Shown here: in pieces, positions 1 through 11,965 of the stretch
How the letters are laid out: every line of letters begins with the position of its first letter
How positions within the stretch are numbered: the stretch's first letter is position 1
From: Owenia fusiformis
Taxonomy: Eukaryota; Annelida; Polychaeta; Sabellida; Oweniidae
Reading direction: 5' to 3'
Assembly: GCA_903813345.2 (NCBI GenBank)
Contig: CAIIXF020000001.1
Span: 46,951,885 to 47,015,884, forward strand
Length of the DNA: 64,000 nt
Notes under the pieces: generated by a model
The model's database searches: none
Told to the model about the DNA's origin: nothing
What the model saw: the letters and a program-made list of their open reading frames with translations, nothing else
Translations under genes and position numbers: made by a program

Positions 1-888
1 ATTAGCCAAGTACACGTATATGCGTATGCACTATGCAGGTCGAAATGTTGTAACCTTAATGACAAAATATATGGGAATTTCAAGGTTTTAAGCTAATAGA
101 TAAATCAACCTACAATCAAATGCCACGTTAATGTAGTTTATGGGTAAAGGGCTAGTGTTTTTATACATCATGAGGACTAATTCGACCTTGATATTGTATA
201 GAATATGTAGAACCGAAGTTCAATACTTGGGCATACTTTGTAACGGATCAACAAATCACATGAGTGAGTGTTACGCGTGACGCCGTCTTTTTAACGTTTT
301 GACCAAGAAGAACGCTCTAAAATGCATATGGTGTTTAAAATAACATGCCCCAGATTGAACTTAATTCGGTTCGTAACATTTTATATGCTTCGTTTCACTC
401 TCCTATAAATAGTGTTAAAGGAATCTAAAAGGATATATGGTGTGTTTAAAAAATCACAAATTGCATTACAATCTTATTTGATATGTTTATTTCCTGAAAA
501 AAAAGAATTGAGAATATGATTGAATATATAGAAAATTCAAGATGCAAAAATCGAAACGCATTAGAATTTAGAACTTTTGACAGATAACACTAGGAATCGA
601 AGCATTATCCTGAAATAAAGACAGAACTGTATACATGTAAAAACGTCTATGTTATATTTAAAATTACATTATATTCTTTGTAAAATATACATGGTTATAC
701 CTTTGCCCTATAATTCTTGAAATACTGCTACTATATACTACGAATACGTATGTTAATTATGTTTAAACTTAAACAAAAAGCCATTAATACTTTCTTTTAT
801 GACAATCTATATCCGAAAAAGTAATTTTGAGCGATGCTCTAAACTTTACAGAACATTGTTGATATACATTTACATTGGATTTACAATC
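1..888. other. Intergenic sequence, no gene seen
   Basis: AT-rich sequence with stop codons in all frames. I see no coding segment, RNA gene or clear repeat in it. Confidence 0.5.
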
Positions 889-1502
889 CAGGGGGTCATT
901 AACAGAACTTTCGCAAAGTTACGAATTTGTAATTCGTAACTTTATGAAATTCGTAAATATTTAAAAAGTAACGAATGACTTACGAATTCGTAAAGTTACG
1001 AATTGGCCATTAACAGAACACTTTCGTAAGTCATTCATAAGTTTTATCGTTCGTAAACGAAATTCAAATTGTGACGTCATCTTATATCATTATTTAGCAC
1101 AAATAGAAATATGATGTCATTTGATATCATTGCGCGCTGTGATTAAACCTGTCTCTGCGAATTCAAAGATTCCCAACTAAGGAACATATTTGCTTATCAT
1201 GTAAGAATAGGTGGATATTTTAGCTTGAAACTTAGCATACATATAAAGAACAATCTCCTTTTGCCAACCTGTATACCTTACATAAGAACTGGATGAGAAA
1301 TATGCCATTCGCAAAGTTATGAAAGGGTCTGAGGTGTTATTAAAGTTACGAACGAAAGCATACGTGACGTCATTTTTTCGTAACTTTGCGAATCGTTCGT
1401 AACTTTACGAAAGTTCTGTTAATGCACATTTATCAAATTCGTAAAATTAACAATTGACTTGCGAATTCGTAACTTTGCGAAAATTCTGTTAATGACCCCC
1501 AG
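889..1502. mobile_element. MITE / fold-back element with GGGGGTCATTAACAGAA ends
   Basis: The left end (CAGGGGGTCATTAACAGAA, then a CGCAAAGTTACGAATT run) is matched in inverted orientation by the right end (TTCTGTTAATGACCCCC). Inside, short palindromic words of the type TTCGTAACTTTACGAA recur in both orientations, so the whole element could fold back on itself. It has no coding capacity. It is a non-autonomous DNA transposon; the superfamily cannot be assigned from what I see. Confidence 0.75.
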
Positions 1503-1699
1503 GTGATTAACATTTTAGAAAGTACGGTTGAGCATTATCTTTAACAGCGTAACTTGTTGCAATATTCAGGTTTCACAAAATCTATAAAAGTCAGTGCATG
1601 ATGAGCATATTCTTCACCGAACACCATCCAACACTACTCGAGTAAAATTAAAAAAGACCCACAATGGGCATTAGAAAAGGGATATAATACCATTTGAAT

Positions 1700-2545
1700 C
1701 TCTTCATACATGTATATCATTCGTGAAATTGGAACTCGGTGTTACAGAAAGGCCAACAATGAGGCAACACGAAGCGATTTAGGTATGTTTTCAGTATTTA
1801 TTTCATTGTTTTACCAACAAATAAAATATCTTAATCATATTAATGATAGAGGAACAGACTCGTTTCTACGCGAAGCCCTTGAGGTAAATACACGCAAAAA
1901 ATAAAGAAAATACTGGGAAATAGATACATGCAATTTTGGGAAATTAAAATAAAATCAAATAATGATAAATTAAGGTTTTATAATATAATAAAAGCAAAAT
2001 GGAACAAGCAACCCTACTTGGGTTTAATCAAAAATGAAATAGACAGAAATAATTTGACAAAGCTAAGATTTAGCGCACATAAATTAGAAATCGAAACAGG
2101 TCGTTACACAAAACCGATTACCCCTATTGAAGAAAGAAAATGTCTAATGTGTAACAAGAAAACCGGTTGAGAATGCCGTTTCCTATTTGAATGCAATAAG
2201 TTAAAAGATTTTCGGTAAAGATACATGGATAATATAAAAAAACACAGTTAAAATTGAGAAAACATGAACATCTTGGAACATAAATTAATGTCTCTATTTA
2301 ATTCAGAGGGGATAATATTAATCTTTAAATATACTCGCAAAATATATATCAAATATCGAGAGATAAAACCACGCAATGCATCCAATAAAATCTTGCAATG
2401 ATCAAGCACCCCTTAGTTAGTTAATATGTATAATTAGTTAAGCTTTTTCAATTTATTTATTTCTGTATAAGCTGTACAACTTGCCCAAAGTGGGGATACA
2501 AGTATAACAGTATAATAAAGCTCATAATAATAATAAGAAGAATAT
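1700..2545 (+). mobile_element. Degenerate 3' end of a non-LTR retrotransposon (LINE)
   Basis: Two broken reading frames (about 1710-1904 and 1928-2170) resemble the C-terminal tail of LINE polyproteins. The second has a KLRFSAHKLEIETGRY block followed by an ERKCLMC half zinc-knuckle, typical of the region after the reverse transcriptase. Stops and frame changes show it is dead. The sequence ends in an AT-rich stretch with AATAATAATAAG microsatellite, like many LINE 3' ends. The 5' part is absent. Confidence 0.6.
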
Positions 2546-2693
2546 GTGCACCAATCCCCCACGTGTCCTGTCAAGTCATGTTGGGTTCCGAGGAGTCACA
2601 GATACGAGAAGTTTATAGGTTATGTTATTTGTCGGAGATTACATCGTGACGCACATTAGATGTACGTTTGGTTAAATTGTGATTTTTCTCCGT

Positions 2694-2843
2694 TTAATTC
2701 CCGGATTCAATGGCACTGCAAATCTCTTTGATGGCTAGTTTCAACTTTATGGCAGGTCCTATTTTTGACCCTAATAACTTGACCAGGTGATCTTCATTCA
2801 GATGCATCAGAGTAGCACCATCGATGGAGTGGTTTATAAATTC
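2694..2843 (-). CDS. SAM-domain protein gene, exon 3 (second half of SAM domain, stop)
   Basis: Fifty codons including a TAA stop, preceded on the minus strand by a good acceptor (tttccag). It encodes the second half of a sterile alpha motif: an IDGATLMHL core, then LLGSKIGPAIKLKLAI, which matches the usual SAM pattern of IDG, then LG.KLGPA.K. It joins in phase 0 to the exon ending at 4823, which holds the first SAM helices. Splitting of a SAM domain by an intron at this point is seen in other animal genes. The protein ends a few residues after the domain. Confidence 0.8.
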   Translation of the reverse strand, partial: EFINHSIDGATLMHLNEDHLVKLLGSKIGPAIKLKLAIKEICSAIESGN

Positions 2844-3034
2844 CTGGAAAATTAAACCGTGTCATTAGCATTATTCACACAATAATATATTTACAATACC
2901 TTACAACAGAGCATAATCAATAAGGCAACAAACTGTTATACAAGAATGAAAGTAGTATTCATGGCCATTATCAATTACTTTGAAATTCACATAAATGCTA
3001 ATTTCTAATAGAGTAGGAATAATTCCCATGGCTG

Positions 3035-3705
3035 CGTTATGTTACGCGTTATGTTAGCATCGATACATTGATTTCAGTGAATACCAGAAAGTCACCTCAT
3101 ATTCGGAATATGCCATACTCAACTGCGGAATGTGTCATACTACACTTGCGGAATATGCCATATACAGGTGAAAACGCGATACAGCAAGCCTCGATTTGAT
3201 TGGTCAAAAGAATCGACTCTAAATGTAAAACAACGCATATACATTGCCAATACAACAATTCATGAATACTCGTGATTTTATAGGTTTTATCTGGTCTTTG
3301 TCAACTGTTTATTTGGTTAAAAAAGTCACTCATAAGCTCCATGGACGTAGGTTCGTTTATTTATGCGTAATGATGTTTCTCTTGAAGTGTATATTTGCGT
3401 GTTACACAATAAAAGAACATCAAACAACAGAGCTACCGCTGATGTATGTTATTCATTCTATTGGCTGATATATTCAAACCACTGACCTGTTGATTCAGTA
3501 ATCATGGTAATAATCTATAAACCTTTGCCCGTTCGTTCAATCGATGTAATTGAAAATTGCGTACTTCCGTATTGCGTTCTCATTGGTTAGTGAGTATGCC
3601 ATATACCGCAGGTGAATCTGTCATACATCGCAAGTGAATATGGCATATTCGTTGCTGAATATGATACATATTTGTATCGTGTTTACCGCGTAACACGTTC
3701 TATTA
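3035..3705. repeat. Dispersed repeat with GAATATGCCATAC motifs
   Basis: Contains several copies of a GAATATGCCATAC/GTATGGCATATTC word in both orientations. The outer ends carry a related ACGCGTTA / TAACGCGT-like word in inverted orientation. A related block lies at about 31870-31980. It is inside the last intron of the SAM-domain gene. I read it as an old inverted-repeat element. Confidence 0.45.
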
Positions 3706-4079
3706 CATTCGAGTGTTATTACTATAAATTTTGAAATTCATATCTTGGAAATTTAAGACAAATTTTATCCCGAAGAACATGAACGAGAAAAAGCGTGCAT
3801 AAATGACACTATAGACCAGGAAAGTCGTAAAAAGCAATACATGTTACTGTATACGGTTCAAAGTTTTAAAGTGACATACTTGTATTGAGTTATAAGTGGA
3901 AATATCAAATAGTGATTCATTCTACCTGTAGTGCCTTTGAAATAATTTCAATGGAGAATGAAAGCCGACCTATAAATGAACTTAAATGAAAAACTATCTA
4001 TAAGTAGAAAAAAGCAAACACTGTGTGGCTTTCGAATACAACATTATTAGAAGACATTTAAATACGAAAACAACATAAG

Positions 4080-4600
4080 CACTGTTCCACAACTAATTAC
4101 TTTGACGGAACTGTAACAAAATGGATGAACTTCCTGGATACGAGTTCTTTGTTTTCTCGATTTAAACTTATAAACTTATACTTAAACGTATAAGTCATGT
4201 TGCGGATTATCATTTGGCACATAGACAATATAGTCTTGCTCTTAGAAATGCTCTCGGTTTGGAATTTGATTTTTAAATAAAGCTGTAATGCATGCATTTA
4301 GACCATCGCTTTTGTTACATTGACGTAAGTCGTCAAAGTAACCTGCATTGGTAATATAACCAAGTTTCGTCAATGTAACAAAAGCATGAAGGTAAATATA
4401 TGAATTGCAACTTCATTTACAAAACAAATTCCGAATCGAAGAAACGTATTAAAACTATAGACTATATTTTCTTGCTCTGTGAAAAATTGTAATCTGCAAC
4501 TTTACTAAGTAGGTTTAAATCGAGAAAACAAAAATCTCGTAACCAGGAAGTTCATCCATTTTGTTACATCGACGTCAGAGTAACTAGTTGTGGAACAGTG
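4080..4600. mobile_element. Inverted-repeat MITE with ACTGTTCCACAACTA ends
   Basis: The left end (ACTGTTCCACAACTAATTAC, then a TGTAACAAAATGGATGAACTTCC block) is repeated in inverted orientation at the right end (GGAAGTTCATCCATTTTGTTACA, then TAACTAGTTGTGGAACAGT). The inverted arms reach about 100 bases, with a smaller inverted pair near the centre. It has no ORF of note and lies in the last intron of the SAM-domain gene. A lone copy of one end occurs at 10300-10325. Confidence 0.7.
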
Positions 4601-4822
4601 ATAAGGTACATGTACATGTATCATTGTGGAAAGTTGCTTGATTAAATAGATAAACGTAAGGGACGTCGGATGCGAGACTTAATAAAATCATGAAACTGGC
4701 ATTATGACAGAGTACTGTTACTTACATCCATATCACACTGATATTAATTTTATTAATACTTATCTGCTGATTTTGTAAATTAATTAGTTGATCAAATGCA
4801 TAAATGGTACTACATAATATAC

Positions 4823-6315
4823 CTGAGCATATGGGCTGCAGAGAGGAACAGATGCCACAAATCTATAAACTTGATCATAATTCCACTTATTCATCGGAAT
4901 GATTGAAGTAGTTTTTGAGCTTTCTTTCAATACACTGTTCTCAGTTGATGTTTTTACTTTCACGGTCAGATCTAAGGGCTTTTCTGGAATCGCGGAAGGT
5001 TTAACACTCGTAGGTCCAAACATGGTTGGTTGTAGTTGAGGAGGCACTTTTTGTTTCATAGCAGTTTGGGGTTGATATGGTTGTGTTTGTTTGACGCCCT
5101 GAATTCCTGTCCCTGCGACCTCTCCATTGTTTGGTGTTTCATGTTGAGCTCTGATTGCATAGTCCTTGCAGTTCCGAACACATGCAGAGAGGCGTATCAC
5201 TTCTTCTTCTGACCATTTTATTTGCTCCAAAATAGGCATCGTGTTAAGCGATGAATTGTTCTCAGGAACTGGTCCTCTACTGTTCATATTGGCCAACAAC
5301 ATCTTAAAATTTTTCGTATCAAACAGAGCTATCTGTAGGTTCTTCACAAAAAATGAGAGGTACATTAGTCTCTGTTCTATACTGGTTAGATTTTCAATCA
5401 AATCAAACGGACAATTTGCCTTATTGGGAAGATTTGGTCGTTCTGCATCCTCTCGCTTGTATGATTGTTCGACACATTCAACATTTGGAGGGAAGTTACA
5501 TTGTCCATTTTGTCTTTGATTTTGAAATGGTTTTTTCTCCGCCTTGATAGGAAAAGTTTGAGTCATTTCACGGAGTGGTTGGAGCCGTGGCTGCTTGTTC
5601 GGACTGGCTTGATTATTCTGTACATACATCGGTTTGTACTGACCTTGGAAAGGGGCCGACGTTCTTTGATCTACTGGAAAACGTTCTCCTTGTACTTGAG
5701 GAACTTGAAAATATGGCATCTGTTGCTGAGGATTTGATCTATTATTGTAAAAATGTCCCTGCACAGGAGCACCTCTGAAAGGATGAGCGGTCATTGTTTT
5801 TTGTTGTTTCATAGGCGGCGGTGGTGCAATCCTATGCTGTAGCTGGCCACCCGGCGTGTGATGTATAGTATTCATATCTCCCCACTGACGCATTTCATGG
5901 GGAACTACAGCCTCACGATTAGCATGGTAGTTCAAAAACTGGGTTGGCTGATCAGTAGTATATTGACTGCTGTTGTCGGCTGCAGTTGGTTCAATGGACT
6001 CAGATGCCCTTCTTTTGTTTGATTCTCTTTTAACAGGTGGAAGTTCTACCTTATCGATATCATCAGTTGACTCTGAGATACAACGCATGATTGCCTGATG
6101 AATAATATCCTCGTGTTGAAGCTGCCGTTTAATTGCAGGTTGTGATCTGGCGTTTAGTGTCGACTCGCTATTGACAGGAGGTTGCCAAGATATACTACGG
6201 ATGAGTTTACCCGATGGATCTGTTGTAGGGGTTACCTTTTCGACGGTGATTGAATGCGTTGGAGTTTCCACATGTTTTGTTCGTTCATCGCCATTACCTT
6301 TTGTAATCTCTGGTC
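4823..6315 (-). CDS. SAM-domain protein gene, exon 2 (Gln/Pro-rich region, CtBP-type motif, start of SAM)
   Basis: The main exon of a three-exon minus-strand gene (9128-8519, 6315-4823, 2843-2694). Phases 1/1 and 0/0 join cleanly and give about 750 residues. Most of the exon encodes Gln-, Pro- and Asn-rich low-complexity sequence with a basic ESNKRRAS patch that could be a nuclear signal. At about residue 650 there is a PLDLT motif, of the P-x-D-L-S/T type bound by CtBP corepressors. SAM begins at about residue 681 (WNYDQVYRF) and continues in exon 3. Layout suggests a nuclear scaffold or corepressor protein, as in Polycomb-type SAM proteins; no MBT or zinc finger is seen. I do not recognise an exact orthologue. 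The donor follows a CAG codon (gtatat). Confidence 0.8.
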
Positions 6316-6589
6316 CTGGAAAAATAGCATTTTTTGCAAATTTAAACTAAAGCCCTTGAATCTTTTTTATTCGGTGTTTTATTTTCCATATAAATCAAAA
6401 GTGAAAACTATCAATCGCTAATAGGCATCTTGGTCGTTTTTTGATATGAACGATATAAAACATATTAGTTAATTAGTTTTGATAGTGTTAATGGGTAGAG
6501 CTTGGGAAGTGCATGGAATGTCGAGTCAGATGAAGAAGCATAAACTGTAATTTGTGGCCATGGGCTGCACAGACACAGGTAGAGATCAA

Positions 6590-7540
6590 ACAGCACTCTC
6601 TGGTAAAAACCGCTGTTATCATCTGTACATTTTACCGCACGATCCAGTAAAAATCGACAAATTTTGACAAAACGAAGGCTCTATCTTGCAAATCCATCGA
6701 CCTAACTAATTCTTGATAGTATATCCAACCAGCGGAATGTATTTTACATCATTTGTGCTATTTGGGGTCCTTACATATATCTTGGTTGTTCGTGAGACTG
6801 CAAACAAATTATTCCACCGTCCCAGTTATGTTCGATTTTTCTTGAGTTTTCTTGGATTTGCTGTAATTTGTGTATCCTCACACAAACTCAACGTAAAATG
6901 TGATTGCATGTTTTTACTGTTAAGATGACCAAAAGTATAGCAATACATATACACACAAACATGTCGCACAAACAAACTTGTCTGAACCGGGAATCGAACC
7001 CGGGGCCAAGCGATATTGGTAACCTTGACTCTGCCACTGAGTCATGGCGGGTGGACTCTACCACGAGTACGAATTTGGAGAAAATCCAATGAGCAGTTTT
7101 CCTAAAATGGCGATAACAAGATTTTCCAATAAATTTTCAAAATGGCCACCAGAAAACAATTTGGCCGCCCAAGACTTAATCAGCTTAAGAACTTGATATC
7201 CTCTATCATGTGTATGAATTTGGAGAAAATATATCAAGCGGTTTTCCTGAAATGGCGATGACAAGATTTTCCGAAAAACCTTCTAAATGGCCGCCAGAAA
7301 ACAAGATGGCCACCCAAAAGCCAATCAGCTCTAGAACTTGATATCCTTGATCATTTGTGCCAATTTGGTGAATAGGGTAGGTAAATATTATTAATAAACC
7401 TTAAACAGATAGGATAATATTTGTCAATTATGATTTAGATGCAGTTTTATGACCTACCTGTATGTAATTTTTACCCGAGTGTGTGATTTTTACCGGATCG
7501 TGCGGTGAACAGAGAAGTGAGTGGTTTTTGATCACTACCT
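6590..7540. repeat. Inverted-repeat element with two tandem ~146-bp units
   Basis: A block near 6624-6658 (ACCGCACGATCC, then GTAAAAATC) recurs inverted near 7471-7509, marking the ends of an old element in intron 1 of the SAM gene. Inside, about 7065-7206 and 7210-7355 are two tandem copies of a unit containing GAATTTGGAGAAAAT, AAATGGCGAT and AAATGGCC.CCAGAAAAC. The GGCCGCCA-type word resembles those at 58.8-62.0 kb. Confidence 0.45.
6978..7052 (-). repeat. tRNA-like relic (SINE head or tRNA pseudogene)
   Basis: On the minus strand a GGTTCGATTCC B box sits in a perfect T-arm context (CCCGGGTTCGATTCCCGG), with a plausible A box (TGACTCAGTGGCAGAGT) about 35 bases upstream. The predicted acceptor arms do not pair, so it is not a working tRNA. 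It is most likely a tRNA-derived SINE fragment. Confidence 0.4.
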
Positions 7541-7954
7541 TACCTCTGACAAATGTAACAGACACGTGGATTGATTGCATTTACTATTATTAGCCTGTGT
7601 CAAATGTCTTTTCTGAATCGATAAAAAGTCACTTTTCGTTGATCCTGCTCAAGTTTAATTTTGGAATAGGAAAAAAGACTTATCTAATATTTGTCTAGTG
7701 GGAAAACCTTGTCAAAATATCTATGTAGAATGTTGATACACAATTTACGATAATCTAAGTGAGGAAATGATGTGTATACTCACAAGTGATATTGCACGAA
7801 GCCCGAAGAGCTAGTGGAATGACATCTTGTGAAAGTGTCAAAGGTATTCATCGAAAATAGAATTAAATATTTGTTTTATTATTCACTGTTATATTCCTCG
7901 CTCAAATTAATGGAATAATAACAAACTTATGATGTCTAATTGATCATAACAATG

Positions 7955-8465
7955 TACCCCTTGGTATATATAAAATTAGAATTACGCTGGACTAAGTCGT
8001 GGCTGGTGAATATCACCTTGATATTCAACGGAAATCACGTGACTTCCGTTGAATATCAATTGTTATTTTTATTCACGTGTAGAGCATGCACGGTGTCCAG
8101 CCCAAACGCTCTTACATGCACGACGGAGCGTTTCATTTACGCGGAAAAGCTGTGGAGCAAAATAAAATGGCAGCTAATGAAGATCCCACTATGACTGTAA
8201 GTATTGTTTCAATCGTTTCTCTTACATATCATACGATATGATGACATATTATGTATCATTCGATGTACAATACCTTGAGCAAAAATCTTATTTAACTTCT
8301 GGTGGTAAACTGTTATTTGCTTGATCAAAGCTCCGTAGTGTAGATCGAACGAATCTGAAGTTGACGAATTGACCAAATTACGAATTAAACTAGTATTTAT
8401 GTGAAGAGCGTTTGGGTTGGACACCGTGGCATGGATCAATCAGAGATAGAGTAATGAATATGACA
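7955..8465. repeat. Inverted-repeat element with internal CACGTG palindrome
   Basis: The block around 8085-8118 (CACGGTGTCC, then CCCAAACGCTCTT) recurs inverted at 8400-8432 (AAGAGCGTTTGGG, then GGACACCGTG). A 38-bp near-perfect palindrome (8020-8057) centred on CACGTG lies just outside the left arm. No coding content is convincing. It lies in intron 1 of the SAM gene, close to exon 1. Confidence 0.5.
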
Positions 8466-8518
8466 GTGATACAATAATTTTATTCTCTAAAATACACATT
8501 CAGAAAGAAATAGGTTAC

Positions 8519-9128
8519 CATTCAATATTATCACCGAGTTGTCTTGCTCTGGAGAAACATCAGGCTTGTACGATCGGACGTTGGATTCAATGAGGCTGTG
8601 GACGAAATTCATCGGATTATGAATATCAGAGGTCAAAGCTTTTCGAACAATATCCAGAGTTTTTTGTGGTTTTTCAGCGGTAGGGGATAGAGCCTGGCAT
8701 GTCGATACATCTATTGTATCATCATGTCCTTCTTTAACAAGTTGGGCATGAGATGGTGTAGGTTGTGCACTGTCGTCCACTTTTAATTGCTGCGCCACGA
8801 CCTCAGCCTCAGACTTACTTATATATCCAGTTTGATTGGTAACGCTCGATTTTGACACATCGTTCTCCTCGCTTGATGATTTCTGATTATTCCTATTATT
8901 TTCTTCTTTCTGGTTCATGTTTTTATTATTAGCATTTCCGTCGACGACACAGTTCTCATTTTTATTAGTAGCAGTTAACTCTTGCGTCTGTTCATTTTGA
9001 TTTAGTGTTAACATGATCTCTGGTGTTAAATTATCTGGGGCACGGTAACTCTCTGTATTATCGCTACCCTTCTGTTTCGAATCTTCACTCGATTTGACAA
9101 CCAAGACACTGCAGTCATCCTCCTCCAT
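8519..9128 (-). CDS. SAM-domain protein gene, exon 1 (start codon, acidic Asn/Gln/Ser-rich N-terminus)
   Basis: 203 codons plus one base. I chose the ATG at 9128-9126 (MEEDDCSV...) because it is the first ATG of the open frame. The donor (G|gtaacc) leaves phase 1, which matches the phase of the exon starting at 6315. The encoded segment is acidic and rich in Asn, Gln and Ser, with no recognisable fold. A short conserved-looking helical patch (LDIVRKALTSDI) lies near its end. Function is unknown beyond what the C-terminal SAM domain and PLDLT motif of the same protein suggest. Confidence 0.7.
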
Positions 9129-9389
9129 ATTGTATCTTTCTATACACTTCAATAGTATGCCATATGATACATGTCACCTATCCACATTAGTGTCATCGAC
9201 GTATATGAGTATTGTGTGTCAAGACGACCCTGATCTGCTGCTCGTGAGGATCAATATGAGCAAAGTTTAGTTACAACCTCATGCTCAGGCTCTTCGATCG
9301 ATAAACACACCTATAAAAAAGATCATGCAGTATTCGAAAAAGCAGTTTTATTGATATAATGCTATTTTAAGTGTATGGTACAGGATATA

Positions 9390-10276
9390 CAGGGTGGTCC
9401 AAAAAAGTGAACCCCTGCAACAGGCTATATTTTCCTTAATACTTGCATTAATTGCCTCATATTATCACATGTTGTAGGGAAAGGTCTAACATTTTTGTTG
9501 AGTACAAAAAAAAAATTAACACATCTTCAATTATTGGTCATCTTTTGAATGGTAACATTATAATTTGAAATAGATATATACTTTCATCTATATTGTTTTA
9601 GAAAACACATCAAACACTTGTTTTGTTCTTGGTATCATGTTTTCAGAGTGAAATGAAACATCTTTCCGAACCTCATTGGAACAAAACGACATAAACACAA
9701 CATGTTTAGGTCTCTCAATATTGTAACTGTACAAAGGAAATTTTGGTTGATTTTAAAAAAGTGTCTTGTTAATGAAATAAAAGGTTTATCTTGATTTTTA
9801 TCTATTTTGGGGATATTTTGTTTTAATTTTTTGAATACTTTTTTAAAATCAACCAAAAATTCCTTTGTATAACTATAATATTGAGAGGTCTAAAAACATG
9901 TTGTATATGCTATTTTGTTCCAATAAGGTGCGGAAAGACATCTTATTTCATTCTCAAGAATTTGTAGAAAAGGAGCAAAAACAATTGCATTAAAAATGTT
10001 AACAAAAACAGTTATATAAAATATTTCTAAATAATTTTCGCATTAAATTGTTGTCAATCAGTCAACATTACATAAAATACCGTGTTTTTTACAGAATGTT
10101 TTCAATGATTGGTTTAAGAGAATAACATTCACCACTCCTTTCAAGACTAAGAAAAATGTATGGTACCAACAAACATTTTAGACATTTCTCTACAACATGT
10201 GAACATATGAAAGGATTCCTGAAGGTAATAAGGGAAATATGGCCCGTTACAAGGGTTCACTTTTTGGACCACCCTG
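9390..10276. mobile_element. Mariner-type MITE, long fold-back
   Basis: Ends are CAGGGTGGTCCAAAAAA and its inverted match TTTTTTGGACCACCCTG (one base different on the right), flanked by TA on both sides, the target duplication of Tc1/mariner elements. The interior is itself one long imperfect palindrome: the block around 9650-9750 recurs inverted at about 9840-9950. No transposase remains, so it is non-autonomous. Confidence 0.8.
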
Positions 10277-10455
10277 TATATGATGTTCGTGGTGACGTTC
10301 CGTCAAAGTAACTAGTTGTAGAACAGTGCTTATGCAGCTGGTGATAATTGATATAATAGGCTTGATTCCTGATGCCTGTTGGTATTGGGAATAAATAAAA
10401 TTAATTGTGTGTGACTGGCGGCAATGCTTCATTCGCCTTAAATAAACACTCTATA

Positions 10456-11333
10456 CAGGGTGGTCCAAAAAATGGGACACTCGTATTTCAAAAATAAATA
10501 TTGATTTTCTTGATGAAAACATGTCATATTATATACCAGTGGATAGGGAATTTACTCATCTTTTGTATACCATAAATTCAAATTTATTATAGTATCTGTC
10601 AACCAGCGTCCATAATATAAATGACATCATTTTAGTTTCAAAACGGGTTTTCCAAAACTTGCAAAAAACAAGTTTTATTGTCAACTTTATTTACATAAAC
10701 AGACGTTCAATATGTCCACCATTCTGATCAATTGTAGCCCTCAATTTTGACCTCAACTGGCCAATAGCATCATTGATATGCTGTTGAGACAATGCATTTC
10801 ACTTCCTAATAATTCAATTCTGTCCTAAAGAGATTGAATAGATGAAAAGGACTCATGGTACACCAATTCTGTTAGTTCTCCCATACGTGGTAGTCGCAGA
10901 CATTGGGTGATCGGGTGATCTGGGAGAGGCAGTGATTAGGCGGGATGAATCTAGGCACATTTTCCTTTAAACATTTGACACTCTTGTGAGATCCATTGCT
11001 TGGAGCCCCATCTTGTTGGAAAATGTAATGATTCGAGAATGAGCTAATATCAGGATGGTCTAAAAACAACATAGTTGGATAATGCGATGTCAACGTCTGC
11101 GACTACCATGTTTTGGGAGAACTAATAGAATTGGTTTAACATGAACCCCTTACATATACTCAGTCCCTTATGAAGGATAGACTTGTTGACATTATAATAA
11201 ATTTGAACTTATGACGTACCAAATTAAAGATGAGTAAATGCCCTATCCACTGGTATATAGTATCACATGTTTTCATCGAGAAAATCAATATTTATTTTTG
11301 AAATACGAGTGTCCCATTTTTCGGACCACCCTG
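10456..11333. mobile_element. Degenerate mariner-like element
   Basis: Ends CAGGGTGGTCCAAAAAATGGG and inverted CCCATTTTTCGGACCACCCTG, flanked by TA. On the minus strand at 10872-11093 a fragment resembles the DDE part of a mariner transposase: an FQQDGAP block with the second acidic residue, then an SPNVCDYHVWE block equivalent to SPDL..CDYFLW. The order is kept but the frame is broken outside this piece, so the element is inactive. The end sequence resembles that of the 9390 element, so both could be moved by the same family. Confidence 0.75.
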
Positions 11334-11534
11334 TATAGTGACCACATGCTTTGAAATATGAGTGTACTTTGCAAACGTTGCATTTGAACTTGGTTGATTG
11401 GGGGACATCTTTTAATTGCAATGATTAATATAATCATGTTGAACCTCCAACTAATTTTTTGGAACAAAGCGTTTAAAGAATACGGAAAGTTAGGAGAGCT
11501 TGTCTTCGAAAAACACATTATTCCGGGCAAATTA

Positions 11535-11965
11535 CTCAGATGCGAGTAGGTAGTTACCAGTTTCGCCACCAGGTGGCTGATTCGAGGGAAATAACATGGC
11601 AGGGTATTACAAAATTCCTTTAAACTTGAATATTCACCAGTTTTAATGGTTCACTTTTCATATTATCCTTATGTATCTGATATTTAAGTTATACAAATCA
11701 AAATATGTCTAGTAAAACAAAATATTATCTGCCCGACACAAGAAAAGATATTTCCATTTTTGTGATTTTACAACATGGGGTCTATGGGGAATCTCCCCGA
11801 CCTAGAAGTCACATTTTCAAAGGAAATTAAATTTTCAAAGTTGATAAACTCTTTTCAAACCCACATTTCTTGATGCAATTTTCCATGTAGATTCCAAATA
11901 TGACATCAGTTTGACTGAATTTTGAATTTTTAATGACGTAAAGATTATTTCTACTCGCACCTAGT
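11535..11965. mobile_element. MITE with CTCAGATGCGAGTAG ends, copy 1
   Basis: Ends are CTCAGATGCGAGTAG and CTACTCGCACCTAG, an imperfect inverted pair. A second, well-conserved full copy lies at 59902-60325, sharing the interior words CAGGGTATTACAAA, ACACAAGAAAAGATATTTC and GGGAATCTCCC. The two copies define the borders. No coding content. Confidence 0.75.

Noticed and set aside
5166-5778. Four plus-strand frames of 60-117 codons
   Set aside because: They are antisense shadows of the long SAM-gene exon 2, which has clear domains and splice sites.
6978-7052. Functional tRNA gene
   Set aside because: The B box and T-arm are good but the acceptor stem does not pair, so I list it only as a relic.
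9635-9856. 73-codon minus-strand frame inside the 9.4-kb mariner-type MITE
   Set aside because: It reads one arm of a long palindrome and shows no transposase motif.
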